From an uncultured Phascolarctobacterium sp. (GTDB taxonomy: Bacteria > Bacillota > Negativicutes > Acidaminococcales > Acidaminococcaceae), in the NCBI RefSeq assembly GCF_937920985.1, contig NZ_CALDXR010000032.1:17616-81615 (forward strand): a stretch of DNA of 64,000 nt, in the 5' to 3' direction. The translations under genes were made by a program, and so were the position numbers. Positions 8,162-17,549 of this stretch are shown here, in pieces. The number at the start of each line of letters is the position of its first letter. Position 1 is the stretch's first letter. Below the pieces are notes generated by a model. That model saw nothing but the letters and a program-made list of their open reading frames with translations, searched no databases and was not told the DNA's origin.

Positions 8162-9423
8162 TAATGTTTATCCTCCATATTGTTTTTTTCTTCTAATAAT
8201 TTATCAATAGCCATGGAAATAGCTGTCTGAGCTATTCTCAGCTTATTTTCTGTTCTTGTCGACATAAAATGGTGCTCCTGGCAATATACCACGTCGTCAG
8301 TGGCAACGGCAATATATACCAGGCCTACCGGTTTGCCTTCGCTGGCTCCCGGTCCGGCATTGCCGGTAATGCTCACACCATAATCGCTGCCCAGCTGCTT
8401 GCGCACACCCAGCGCCATTTCACAGGCGGTTTCGCGGCTGACAGCGCCGTATTTGGCCAGCGTATCTGCCTGCACATTAAGCAGCTTCTGCTTAGCCATG
8501 TTAGTGTAGCTGACGATGCTTCCCAGCAGGTATTCGCTGCTGCCCGGAACATCCGTAACCAGGCTGCTGGCCAGACCGCCACTGCAGGATTCCGCAAAGG
8601 CAATAGTTTTACCCTGCTTCAGCAGCTCCTGCCCCAGGCATGCCGCCAGAGTGGCATCATCCACACCGTATATATAATTATCAACGCTCTTGCGTACCTT
8701 GGCTTCCATAGCGTCGAGCAGCTTAACTGCCTCCTTGTCATTGGCAGCCTTCGCCGTAAGCCTGATGAGAATTTCACCGTAGCGGGCATAAAGCGCAATC
8801 GTCGGATTTGTCTGCGCCATAATCAGCTCGTCGAGCTTAGACGCCACCATGGATTCGCCTATACCGCGCAGATGCAGAGTGCGCGACATGATAATGCCGT
8901 GCTCGCTGAAGCGCTGCAGCATTCGCGGCAGCAGCTGCTTTTCGCACACATCCGTAAGCTCGCTCGGAGGTCCGGGCAGCATAATAAAGATTTTGTCCTT
9001 ATATTCCAGCCACAGTCCGGGAGCGGTACCCACATCGTTCTGCAGTACCTCGGCGCCGATGGGCACATACGCCTGCTTTTCGTTATTTTGCGAGGGGCAA
9101 AGTCCCTTCTTGGCAAAATAAGCATCTATGCGTCCCCACGTATCCAAATCGAGATAGCCTTCAGTATGACAAACCTCCATCACCATCTCCTTGGTAATAT
9201 CACCGCGCGTCGGCCCCAGACCGCCGCTGGTAATGATGATATCGGCGCGCTGCATGGCCTGCTCCAGCACCGCGCGCATACGCTCCGGATTATCTCCGAC
9301 CGTAGTGTGATATAAAACATCAAAGCCTATATTATTCAGCTTGCGGGATAAATACTGCACATTGGTATTCAAAATTTCACCCAGCAGCAGCTCCGTCCCG
9401 GTAGTAATGATTTCAACCTTCAT
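8161..9423 (-). CDS. cinA: CinA family competence/damage-inducible protein
   Basis: Two-domain CinA of 420 aa. The N-terminal MoCF-like/COG1058 domain (residues 1-170; GTELLLGEI.NTN, TSGGLGPTRGDITKE, MLPGPPSE) and the C-terminal nicotinamide-nucleotide amidase domain (about 255-410; AESCSGGL, GSIVSYTN, VSITGNAGPG) are both complete. CinA proteins hydrolyse ADP-ribose and deamidate NMN in pyridine-nucleotide salvage, and are linked with recA and competence in some bacteria. It lies 47 bp after rimO and overlaps the helicase gene by one base. Confidence 0.95.
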   Translation of the reverse strand: MKVEIITTGTELLLGEILNTNVQYLSRKLNNIGFDVLYHTTVGDNPERMRAVLEQAMQRADIIITSGGLGPTRGDITKEMVMEVCHTEGYLDLDTWGRIDAYFAKKGLCPSQNNEKQAYVPIGAEVLQNDVGTAPGLWLEYKDKIFIMLPGPPSELTDVCEKQLLPRMLQRFSEHGIIMSRTLHLRGIGESMVASKLDELIMAQTNPTIALYARYGEILIRLTAKAANDKEAVKLLDAMEAKVRKSVDNYIYGVDDATLAACLGQELLKQGKTIAFAESCSGGLASSLVTDVPGSSEYLLGSIVSYTNMAKQKLLNVQADTLAKYGAVSRETACEMALGVRKQLGSDYGVSITGNAGPGASEGKPVGLVYIAVATDDVVYCQEHHFMSTRTENKLRIAQTAISMAIDKLLEEKNNMEDKH

Positions 9424-9470
9424 CTGCTGTCACCCTCTCACCGGTTATTTTGACTATTACAGGAACGCTC

Positions 9471-10796
9471 TTAAACCAGCTCTGCCACCATTTCATAGGT
9501 AAAACCTTGCAGAATACGCACTCTTACCATCTGGCCTACCTCCAGCTCGGCGGCATTTTCGATAAAGATGTTGCCGTCGATATCAGGTGCCTCGTGATAG
9601 GAACGTCCTACCGCAAGAGCGGGGTTTTCTTCATCAAAGCCTTCGACGATAACGTCCAGCTCCTCATCCTCGCGCTCCTGATGGATTTCTTCGGAAATAC
9701 CTGCCTGCAGCGCCATCAGCTCATGATAGCGGTTTTCCTTAACCTCAGGCTCAATCTGGGTTTCCATAGCGCCGGCTACAGTGCCCTCCTCCTGGGAATA
9801 CTGGAACACGCCTGCGTTTTCAAAACGCTGCTTTTCAACAAAGTCCATCAGCTCCGCAAAATCCTCGTCGGTTTCACCGGGGAAGCCCACAATAAAGGTA
9901 GTGCGGATAGTAATTCCCGGAATACGCTCACGCAGCTTGGCCAGAAGCTCCTCTACCTGCGCGCGTGTATCGTAACGGTTCATGCTTTCCAGCAGTCTGT
10001 CGCTGGCATGCTGCAGAGGAATATCAATATACTTGCACACCTTGTCGCATTCGGCAAAGGCTGCAATCAAATCGTCCGTAAAGTTATTGGGATACAGGTA
10101 CATAACGCGAATCCACTTAATGCCCTCCAGCTCGTTGAGGTCACGCAGCAGCTGCGGCAAAAGCAGCTTGCCGGTGAGGTCCTCGCCGTAGCGGGTGGTG
10201 TCCTGCGCAACTACAATCAGCTCCTTAGTGCCGTGAGCAGCAAGGCTTCTTGCCTCTGCCATAACCTCATCATAAGGGCGGCTGGTGTAGGGACCGCGCA
10301 GCTGCGGAATAATGCAGTAGGAGCAGCAGTTGTCGCAGCCCTCGGCAATTTTCAGATACGCCATGTAATCAGGCGTAGTCAGCATTCTGGGCAGAGCCTG
10401 CACATTTTTGCTTTCCAGCTTCTGCAGATGCTTCACGCGCTTGCCTGCCAGCACCTGATCGATAACCCAGCCGATATCGGTGAAGCTGTCGGTGCCGACG
10501 ATAGCGTCAACCTCCGGCATGCTTTCGAAAAGCTCGTCTGCATAGCGCTGGCCGAGGCATCCTGTCATAATCAGATACTTGCAGCTGCCCTCCTCCTTAT
10601 ATTGCGCCATTTGTAAAATTGTGCTGATGGATTCCTCCTTCGCACTTTCGATAAAACCGCAGGTATTAACAATAATCAGTTCGGCATCTGCGGGATCGTT
10701 GGTAATATCCAGCTGCTTATCCTTGATAATACCCAGCATAACTTCAGAATCTACCAGATTTTTGGGACAGCCGAGGCTGACCATACCTATTTTCAT
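9471..10796 (-). CDS. rimO: Ribosomal protein S12 methylthiotransferase RimO
   Basis: Radical-SAM enzyme that adds a methylthio group to the conserved aspartate of ribosomal protein S12. 441 aa with the three expected parts: N-terminal UPF0004 domain with cysteines for one [4Fe-4S] cluster (LGCPKN, NTCGF, TGCLGQRY), the radical SAM CxxxCxxC motif (CDNCCSYCIIP), and a C-terminal TRAM domain ending in the VRILQGFTYEMVAELV strand. GCPKNLVDSE in place of the MiaB-type N-terminus supports RimO. ATG 10796 has a GGAGG site. Operon with cinA likely. Confidence 0.96.
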   Translation of the reverse strand: MKIGMVSLGCPKNLVDSEVMLGIIKDKQLDITNDPADAELIIVNTCGFIESAKEESISTILQMAQYKEEGSCKYLIMTGCLGQRYADELFESMPEVDAIVGTDSFTDIGWVIDQVLAGKRVKHLQKLESKNVQALPRMLTTPDYMAYLKIAEGCDNCCSYCIIPQLRGPYTSRPYDEVMAEARSLAAHGTKELIVVAQDTTRYGEDLTGKLLLPQLLRDLNELEGIKWIRVMYLYPNNFTDDLIAAFAECDKVCKYIDIPLQHASDRLLESMNRYDTRAQVEELLAKLRERIPGITIRTTFIVGFPGETDEDFAELMDFVEKQRFENAGVFQYSQEEGTVAGAMETQIEPEVKENRYHELMALQAGISEEIHQEREDEELDVIVEGFDEENPALAVGRSYHEAPDIDGNIFIENAAELEVGQMVRVRILQGFTYEMVAELV

Positions 10797-10854
10797 TCTT
10801 TACCTCCAAAACCTGCTGCCCTCACTCTAGCTGTCGGGACAGCAAGCAAGAGCA

Positions 10855-10917
10855 TAAATCACAATAATCTAATCACTATTCACTGATCACTGATGACTAA
10901 TCACTAATAACTAACCA
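10855..10917. repeat. Degenerate tandem (GTGATTAGT)n tract
   Basis: The minus strand reads as loosely repeated units of AGTGATTAGT/AGTGAATAGT immediately after the stop of the binding-protein gene. A related tract lies at 17512-17548. No hairpin-plus-T-run is formed. Function unknown. Confidence 0.6.
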
Positions 10918-11907
10918 CTATTTACTGAAACGAACCTTACTCAGCCACTTATTCGTCAGTCCGTCCTGCTTATCAGGCTCCAGATAGCTGCTGTTGAGCC
11001 AGATTTTATCTGCATCGGCAGCAGCCTCGTCAAAGCCACGCGGAAAGATGAACATGTAGCCTGTGGCGTTTTCCTGCGCTATCGCCTGCACCTGCTCGCT
11101 TGTCAAAAGCCATTCCATAACAGCAATACCCCGCAAATCATCGGCAGTGTTCTTAAACAGGCCTACGCAGAAAAGATTTACCGGCGTGCCTTCCTTGGGA
11201 TAGACAACATAAGCGGGAAATTTATTTTCCAGATATTTAAAAACGTAGCTTTGTCTTGTTATGGCCACATCCGCATCACCCACCGCCGCCATGCGCACAG
11301 GTGTAAAGGGGAACTTGGCATATTGCCCGATAAAGCGGTTGATATCGCCTAAATACTCCAGCGATTCATCCTCGCCGAAGCGGTCTGCCAGACCTGCCAG
11401 AAAGTTTTGCGTGCTGTTGCTGTCGGATAAATTTTCCAGAGCAATGCGCAGCTGCTCTTTTCCTGCCAAATCCTGCCAGCTGCAGATATTAGTCTGGCCG
11501 ACAGTACGGGCGTACTGCTGGTTGACCAGAAAAACTATCGGATCATAGAAAATACCGTACCAGCTTAAATCCGCGTCACGGAACTTCTGCGGCAGTCTGT
11601 CGCCATCGGCAAAGGCCACAGGCTTCAGGCTTCCCTGACGCTTCAGTCCGGCAAGCGTGCGCTGCTCGGCCAGCACAACGTCCGGCAGCTCCCCGCCAGG
11701 CTTCAGCTCGTAAACAGCCTTCAGCTGCAGCTTAGCCTTATTATCCTTGTTAAATGCATCCACCAGATTTTCAGTAAATTTATTATCAAGCTCGGAATAC
11801 AGGATAATGGTTTTTGCCCCTGCGTTCTGTACAGGAGCAGGCTGCTCACCGCAGCCTCCCGTCAATATTCCGGCCAACATCAGCACTAAAAAGATACAAC
11901 GGACCAT
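10918..11907 (-). CDS. Extracellular solute-binding lipoprotein (iron/phosphonate-type ABC)
   Basis: Type II periplasmic binding protein of 329 aa, similar in pattern to Fe3+- or 2-aminoethylphosphonate-binding proteins (ILYSELDNKFTENLVDAFNKD; a middle LIVNQQYARTVGQTNICSWQDLAGKEQLRIALENL hinge region). A lipoprotein signal is clear: hydrophobic core then LTGGC with the lipid-attached cysteine near residue 19. No ABC permease or ATPase gene is adjacent, so it is an orphan binding protein; ligand unknown. It follows the ygiQ-type gene by 15 bp, so probably cotranscribed. Followed downstream by a degenerate GTGATTAGT tract. Confidence 0.85.
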   Translation of the reverse strand: MVRCIFLVLMLAGILTGGCGEQPAPVQNAGAKTIILYSELDNKFTENLVDAFNKDNKAKLQLKAVYELKPGGELPDVVLAEQRTLAGLKRQGSLKPVAFADGDRLPQKFRDADLSWYGIFYDPIVFLVNQQYARTVGQTNICSWQDLAGKEQLRIALENLSDSNSTQNFLAGLADRFGEDESLEYLGDINRFIGQYAKFPFTPVRMAAVGDADVAITRQSYVFKYLENKFPAYVVYPKEGTPVNLFCVGLFKNTADDLRGIAVMEWLLTSEQVQAIAQENATGYMFIFPRGFDEAAADADKIWLNSSYLEPDKQDGLTNKWLSKVRFSK

Positions 11908-11922
11908 CTCATCCCTCCGTTA

Positions 11923-13836
11923 CTATCTGCGGCGCTTATCCTCACGCCTTTTTCCACCGGTACTGCCTGAAGCGATACTGCGGTTTGCATTACGCTTCGG
12001 TCCGCGAGATGCATCACGCTTCGCGCCACGCGCTCCGCCGCGCTGCTCCTGCTCCGTATGCAGCAGGCATTTAGGCCCGCTGCCCACAAGGTCCATACGG
12101 CCTGCCTTCTGCAGTGCCTCCAGCACCAGCTTGCGGTTACGCGGAGCACGGTACTGCATCAGCGCACGCTGCATTGCCTTATCATGCGGATTGCGGGCCA
12201 CAAATACGGTTTCACCGCTTTCCGGGTCGATGCCGGAATAATACATCGCCGTCGCCGCACTGCCGGGAGTAGGAATGAAGTCCTGCACCTGCTCCGGATT
12301 GTGCTTGATGTCACGCAAAAACTCTGCCAGCTCAATAGCATTGTTCAGCGTGCAGCCCGGATGGCTGGAAATAAAATACGGCACCAGATATTGCGGCAGG
12401 CCGATTTCTTTATTTTTTTGCGCATAAAGGCGCATAAACTTCAGATAAACTTCCTTGCCGGGCTTACCCATACGCGCCAGAACCTGGGGAGCGATATGCT
12501 CAGGCGCCACCTTCAGCAGACCGCTGATGTGATAGCGGCACAGCTCATCCAAGAAATCCTGCTTTTTATCCGCCAGCATATAATCATAACGGATACCGCT
12601 GCGAATAAACACCTTCTTAACGCCCGGTAAAGCGCGCAGCTTACGCAAAAGCGCTATATAATCGCTGTGGTCGGCATCAATATTGGGGCACGGCTTGGGG
12701 AACAGGCACTGTCTGTCCTTGCACACGCCGTATTTCAGCTGCTTGGCACAGGAAGGATGGCGGAAGTTGGCTGTAGGGCCACCAACGTCATGGATATAGC
12801 CCTTGAAGCCGTCCAGCTGCGTCAGAATCTTAGCTTCGCGCAGAATAGATTCATGGCTGCGAGCCTGAATGATGCGTCCCTGATGCGCATGAATAGCGCA
12901 GAAGGAACAGCTGCCGAAGCAGCCTCTGCTGCTTACCAGGCTGAACTGAACCTCTTCGAGCGCCGCAACGCCTCCCTTGACATCATAGCTCGGATGCCAC
13001 TTACGCATATAAGGCAAATCATAGATAGCGTCCATCTCCTCCATCGTCAGCGGGAAGATGTTCGGATTCTGTACGATATATTTCTTCTGTCCCTTTTGGA
13101 CTACGATTTTGCCATAAAACGGGTCCTGCTCCTTGCTCTGCAGCTTGAAGGCTCTGGCAAATTCCTTGCGGTCGTCCTTGATAGCCTTCCAGTCGGGAAG
13201 CTCCACATATTCGTCATCGGGCAGAGTGTCGGACATATAGGCCGTGCCGCGGATATAATGCATATCCTCGGCGCCGGCACCGCCTGCCAGATAGTCGGCA
13301 ATTTCCACTACCTGCTTTTCGCCCATGCCGTAAATCAAAAGGTCCGCGCCGCTGCTCTCCAGAATAGAGGGCATCAGCTTGTTTTCCCAGTAGTCGAAAT
13401 GCACAAAACGGCGCAGGCTGGCTTCAATGCCGCCGATAATTACAGGCATATCCGGCCACAGCTGCTTGACGAGCTGCGCATAAACGGCCGTAGCATGGTC
13501 GGGACGCTGTCCCACCTCGCCGCCTGCGGTATACTTGTCGACAGCACGCTCATTCTTGGCTGCCGTATAACGGCACAGCATGGAGTCAAGGTTGCCGCCG
13601 GAAATAAGCACGCCCAATCGCGGCTTGCCCAGCTCTGCCAGATATTCTGCTTTATCCCAACGCGGCTGGCACAGCATAGCTACCTTGTAGCCCTGCGCCT
13701 CCAGTACACGGCAGATTACTGCCGGACCGAAGGAGGGGTGGTCTACATAAGCATCGCCGCTGATAAACAGAAAGTCAATCTGCTCCCAGCCACGCTCGGC
13801 AATTTCTTGAGCGGAAATTGGTAAAAACTGTTTCAT
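11923..13836 (-). CDS. YgiQ family radical SAM protein
   Basis: 637-aa protein with an N-terminal B12-binding-like region (residues about 1-200, DFLFISGDAYVDHPSFG), a central radical SAM domain with CFGSCSFCAIHAHQGR (about 310) giving CxxxCxxC, and a long conserved C-terminal part with HTEQ and a basic Arg/Lys-rich tail. The family is widespread but its reaction is unknown. Extra cysteines around CKDRQCLFPKPC suggest a second metal or cluster site. ATG 13836 follows AGGAG. It lies 21 bp from the RodZ-like gene. Confidence 0.93.
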   Translation of the reverse strand: MKQFLPISAQEIAERGWEQIDFLFISGDAYVDHPSFGPAVICRVLEAQGYKVAMLCQPRWDKAEYLAELGKPRLGVLISGGNLDSMLCRYTAAKNERAVDKYTAGGEVGQRPDHATAVYAQLVKQLWPDMPVIIGGIEASLRRFVHFDYWENKLMPSILESSGADLLIYGMGEKQVVEIADYLAGGAGAEDMHYIRGTAYMSDTLPDDEYVELPDWKAIKDDRKEFARAFKLQSKEQDPFYGKIVVQKGQKKYIVQNPNIFPLTMEEMDAIYDLPYMRKWHPSYDVKGGVAALEEVQFSLVSSRGCFGSCSFCAIHAHQGRIIQARSHESILREAKILTQLDGFKGYIHDVGGPTANFRHPSCAKQLKYGVCKDRQCLFPKPCPNIDADHSDYIALLRKLRALPGVKKVFIRSGIRYDYMLADKKQDFLDELCRYHISGLLKVAPEHIAPQVLARMGKPGKEVYLKFMRLYAQKNKEIGLPQYLVPYFISSHPGCTLNNAIELAEFLRDIKHNPEQVQDFIPTPGSAATAMYYSGIDPESGETVFVARNPHDKAMQRALMQYRAPRNRKLVLEALQKAGRMDLVGSGPKCLLHTEQEQRGGARGAKRDASRGPKRNANRSIASGSTGGKRREDKRRR

Positions 13837-13857
13837 TAAAAACTCCTGAACAAATTA

Positions 13858-14853
13858 TTATTTCTTCTTATCGGCCTTCGCTTCGCCGGCAGCCTGCGGC
13901 TGCTGCGGCTCAGCCTGCTTAACCTCAGCCTGCGGCTTCGGTTCTTCTGCCTTCGGCGCAGGTGCAGCTGCAGCGGGCTGCGGCGCTTCCTCTACTGCGG
14001 CAGCAGGTGCGGCCTTGGTTTCAGCTACGGGCTGCGGTGCGGCCTCCTCTGCCTTAGCTGCGGCTGCAGGCTGTGCGGGAGCGTTGCGCAGATAGGTCTT
14101 CACGGCCACGCCATGCTCGCCCTTCAGGTCAACAGCCTCGCCGTTCACCTTAATGCGTACAACACCGATATTGCCGTACTTGACAATCAGCTTATCCTTA
14201 GCCTCGAAATGCTTGCTTTCCTTAGCATGCAGAATGCCGGCAAAAAGCTCCTTGCCGTCGGCACTCGCCTCCAGCCAGCAGTCACCCTCAGCCTCCAGGT
14301 CAACGGTAACCTTATCCAGCACTGCGGGCGCTTTAGCTTCAGGCTTAACCTGCTCGGTCTGCTTGGCCTCATCCTTAGGCATATTTTTAAAATAGTTAAT
14401 CGTAGCGGGAATAGCAAAATAGCCTGCCGTGAGCACCGCTACCGCTGCTAAGCCTGCCAGGCACTGCTTCATCGGCAGCTTCGGCAAACCCGGCATTTCA
14501 AAGCGGCCTGTACCGCTGCCGATATCACGCTTATCCTTCAGCTGGATGTTGAGGCGGACCTTTTCCACCTCGCGGATACCCTTGCTGCGTACAGCCTCTG
14601 CCGCCATACCGGCAGCACTTGCTTTATATTCATTAACAAGCTCCGGACCGTTCAAGCCCAGATAATTACCGTAGTTGCGGATTATTCCCTTCAGGAAAAC
14701 CTCGCCCGGAGTCTTGTCATATTCATCATTTTCTACAGCCTGCAGATAACGGCTGCGGATACTGGTAGCCTTTTCGGCATCAGCAAGAGAGATACCCTTG
14801 GCCAGTCTTGCTTCTTTCAAAATTGCGCCGACAGTCTTTTCCTTATCATCCAT
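13858..14853 (-). CDS. RodZ-like helix-turn-helix membrane protein
   Basis: Cytoskeletal-type protein of 331 aa. Residues 1-70 form an XRE-like HTH (LKEARLAKGISLADAEKATSIRSRYLQAVE) as in RodZ; a single membrane segment lies near 133-152; residues about 180-255 form the DUF4115 beta-rich extracytoplasmic domain (DCWLEASADGKELFAG). The last 75 residues are Ala/Pro/Glu/Lys-rich and low complexity. RodZ connects MreB to the cell wall machinery. Sits directly downstream of ftsK (17 bp), a common arrangement in Firmicutes. Confidence 0.9.
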   Translation of the reverse strand: MDDKEKTVGAILKEARLAKGISLADAEKATSIRSRYLQAVENDEYDKTPGEVFLKGIIRNYGNYLGLNGPELVNEYKASAAGMAAEAVRSKGIREVEKVRLNIQLKDKRDIGSGTGRFEMPGLPKLPMKQCLAGLAAVAVLTAGYFAIPATINYFKNMPKDEAKQTEQVKPEAKAPAVLDKVTVDLEAEGDCWLEASADGKELFAGILHAKESKHFEAKDKLIVKYGNIGVVRIKVNGEAVDLKGEHGVAVKTYLRNAPAQPAAAAKAEEAAPQPVAETKAAPAAAVEEAPQPAAAAPAPKAEEPKPQAEVKQAEPQQPQAAGEAKADKKK

Positions 14854-14870
14854 TTCGCCTGCACCTCCGC

Positions 14871-17441
14871 TTATTCACGGCGCAGGAAGCGTTCCTCTGC
14901 TTCCTTACGCGACATTATAACCTCTCGTGGCTTGCTGCCTACGGATTGACCGACAATGCCCAGCTCCTCCATGGTATCTACCAGACGCGCCGCACGCGTA
15001 TAGCCTATGCGGAAGCGTCGCTGCAGCATGGAGCTTGATGCCTGCCCCATGTCCAGCACAAGGCTCAGGGCATCCTCGAAAAGCTCATCCTCTGCAGGCG
15101 CATTGGAGCCTGCATCCTCGGCATTATGGCCTTTATTATCACATTCCAGCTCCTGCTCTGTTACCTCTTCGCTGTAATTTACAGGAATGGACTGCTTGAT
15201 AATGAAATCTACTATTTTATTCAGCTCATCATCGCTGACGAAGGCACCCTGCACACGCACGGGCTTGTTGTAGCCCATGGGGTAAAAGAGCATATCGCCC
15301 TTGCCCAGCAGCTTTTCGGCACCGCCCATATCAATAATGGTGCGCGAATCTGTCTGCGAGGATACGGCGAAAGCAATACGTGAAGGAATATTCGCCTTGA
15401 CGATGCCTGTAATAACATCTACGGACGGACGCTGGGTGGCCAGAATCAGATGGATACCGGCAGCGCGGGCCTTCTGTGCCAAACGCAGGATGGCATCCTC
15501 CACATCAACCTTGGCTACCATCATCAGGTCGGATAACTCGTCGATGATGATTACGATATAAGGCATCTTTTCGGCGGCCTGTGCGTTATAGGTTTTGATG
15601 TCACGCACACGGCTGTCGGCAAACGCCTTATAACGGCGCTCCATTTCCGCTACCGCCCAGTGCAGCGCGCTGGCTGCCTTTTTCGGCTCGGTGACAACAG
15701 GTGTCAGCAGATGCGGAATACCGTTGTAATTAGACAATTCTACGACCTTAGGGTCGACAAGAATCAGTTTAACCTCGTCCGGGGTAGCACGGTACAAAAG
15801 ACCGGCGATAATCGTATTGATACACACCGATTTACCGGAGCCTGTGGAGCCTGCTACCAGAAGGTGCGGCATTTTCGCAAGGTCGGCGGAAATAATATCA
15901 CCGCTGATATCCTTGCCCAAACCAATGCACAGATGCTCCTTGGCATTGCGCACACTGCCTGCCTCCACAACCTCACGGAAGCACACGGGATCGTTCTTCG
16001 TGTTCGGCGCTTCGATGCCGATGGCGGATTTGCCGGGAATCGGCGCCTCGATACGCACACCAGGCGCAGCCAGACGCAGGGCAATATCATCCGCAAGGTT
16101 CACCACCGAGCTTACCTTCACACCTGCCGCAGGCTCCAGCTCAAAGCGGGTAACCGACGGTCCGCGTGTAACGGCAACAACTCTGGCGCGCACCTTGAAG
16201 TCTGCCAAAGTCTGCTCCAGCACCGCACATTGGTCCATGATGTCCTTCTGATAGGTGGACGGGTCGCTGGCCTTCGGCGTATCCAGAAGCTCCAGCGGTG
16301 GCAGCTGATAGCTGCTCGCGGCCTGCGCTTCAGGCTCATATGCTGCAGCGGTCTGCGGAGCAGGCGCCGCTGCGGCAATTTTATCCGCGCTGTCAAAAAT
16401 CGTTACGGCCGGCTTCTCCGGTTCAGGCTCAGGCTGCGGCTCCGCCTTAGCAGGCGCTGCAAACGCTGCCGCCTGCTCCTCGCGATAGGTATTGCGGATT
16501 ACGGAAGCAGGACGCTCCGGTTCGGGCTCCGGCTCATGTTCAGCAGCCGGCGGCTCCGCATCATCCAGAAAGCGGCTGTCCGGCTCGTAATCATCGTCAT
16601 AATTGATAATCGGTCTTACAATGACCTCGGGTTTGGACTGCTCCCATTCGGGCAGCTGCACAGGGTCACGCTCTATTTCCTCTTTTAAAGGTGATTTTTC
16701 GTAAACACTCTTGTTTTTCGTAAAGCCCAAAATGCTTCTGAAAGCACTTTTCTTCTGCACGCCCTCGTTGAAGGCATCAAACTCGGGGCTGGTATAGTTG
16801 CTGATAACGTTATCCGCAGGAGCGGCATGCTGTTGAGGCGCGGCACTCTTGCGCTTGAACACGGTCCTGGACACAATCTCCGGACGCTTGCGCTCCTCCC
16901 TCACCTTGTCGTCGGGGCGCACCAACGTCAAATCGTCGGAGGTCAGATAATCCTGCCACAGCTCCCACCATTTGCGCAGCGGCAGCACCAGGCCCAGCAG
17001 CCACAGCCAGCCTAAGGCAAGAATAATATAAACCATTACATCACCGGCAAAGGAACGCAGCAGCTTCAGCAAAAGGCCGCCTATAAGACCGCCGCCCTCC
17101 GCTATCAGCGAAGGCTCCAGCTCAGCGCCAACAGGCACAAAAACATGATGAGCTGTGCCTGTAAGGCACAGCGTCACCAAAGTAAAAATTAATGTTCTCT
17201 TGTTAAAAACACCAAATTGTCCTCTAAGCAGCTGCCAGGACGCAGCAAAGAAAGCCAAAGGCAGCAAAAAGATACCCTTACCCAGCAGATTCTGCTCCAC
17301 CAGATAAGCATAATGCATTACGCCGTCCTCAGCCGTCATAAGAAGAGCGGCTGCAAACAGCAGACCCATAAGCAGGCAGACAACGCCGACAGGGCGCGAG
17401 TAGCTTCTATTCTGTTGCTTCCTTCTTCTTTCCTTGCGCAA
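14871..17441 (-). CDS. ftsK: DNA translocase FtsK/SpoIIIE
   Basis: Septum-located DNA pump for chromosome segregation. About 856 aa: four hydrophobic segments in the first 175 residues, a Pro/Glu/Ala-rich linker (about 200-370), the motor with Walker A AGSTGSGKSV and Walker B VIIIDELSDLMM, and a C-terminal gamma winged-helix (EDELFEDALSLVLDMGQASSSMLQRR) that reads KOPS-like sites. A TTG at 17441 is chosen as start because AGGAG lies 10 bp upstream; the ATG at 17480 has no ribosome site and adds 13 uncharacteristic residues. Followed by the RodZ-like gene. Confidence 0.95.
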   Translation of the reverse strand: MRKERRRKQQNRSYSRPVGVVCLLMGLLFAAALLMTAEDGVMHYAYLVEQNLLGKGIFLLPLAFFAASWQLLRGQFGVFNKRTLIFTLVTLCLTGTAHHVFVPVGAELEPSLIAEGGGLIGGLLLKLLRSFAGDVMVYIILALGWLWLLGLVLPLRKWWELWQDYLTSDDLTLVRPDDKVREERKRPEIVSRTVFKRKSAAPQQHAAPADNVISNYTSPEFDAFNEGVQKKSAFRSILGFTKNKSVYEKSPLKEEIERDPVQLPEWEQSKPEVIVRPIINYDDDYEPDSRFLDDAEPPAAEHEPEPEPERPASVIRNTYREEQAAAFAAPAKAEPQPEPEPEKPAVTIFDSADKIAAAAPAPQTAAAYEPEAQAASSYQLPPLELLDTPKASDPSTYQKDIMDQCAVLEQTLADFKVRARVVAVTRGPSVTRFELEPAAGVKVSSVVNLADDIALRLAAPGVRIEAPIPGKSAIGIEAPNTKNDPVCFREVVEAGSVRNAKEHLCIGLGKDISGDIISADLAKMPHLLVAGSTGSGKSVCINTIIAGLLYRATPDEVKLILVDPKVVELSNYNGIPHLLTPVVTEPKKAASALHWAVAEMERRYKAFADSRVRDIKTYNAQAAEKMPYIVIIIDELSDLMMVAKVDVEDAILRLAQKARAAGIHLILATQRPSVDVITGIVKANIPSRIAFAVSSQTDSRTIIDMGGAEKLLGKGDMLFYPMGYNKPVRVQGAFVSDDELNKIVDFIIKQSIPVNYSEEVTEQELECDNKGHNAEDAGSNAPAEDELFEDALSLVLDMGQASSSMLQRRFRIGYTRAARLVDTMEELGIVGQSVGSKPREVIMSRKEAEERFLRRE

Positions 17442-17511
17442 GATAAGACAACTCCTAAAATCGCAGCTGCCGGCAGTCATCCTTTATCAGCTGACTGCTG
17501 ACAACCGTTCA

Positions 17512-17548
17512 CAAAAAACTATTCACTAATCACTAATCACTGAAAGCT
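17512..17548. repeat. Second degenerate (GTGATTAGT)n tract
   Basis: Plus-strand ACTATTCACTAATCACTA followed by ATCACTGAA just beyond the RNase J stop; the same unit as at 10855-10917. Confidence 0.55.
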
Positions 17549-17549
17549 A

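Noticed and set aside
10855..10917. Short tandem tract considered as a CRISPR or attachment site
   Set aside because: Units are about 10 bp, degenerate, without spacers, and occur again behind RNase J.
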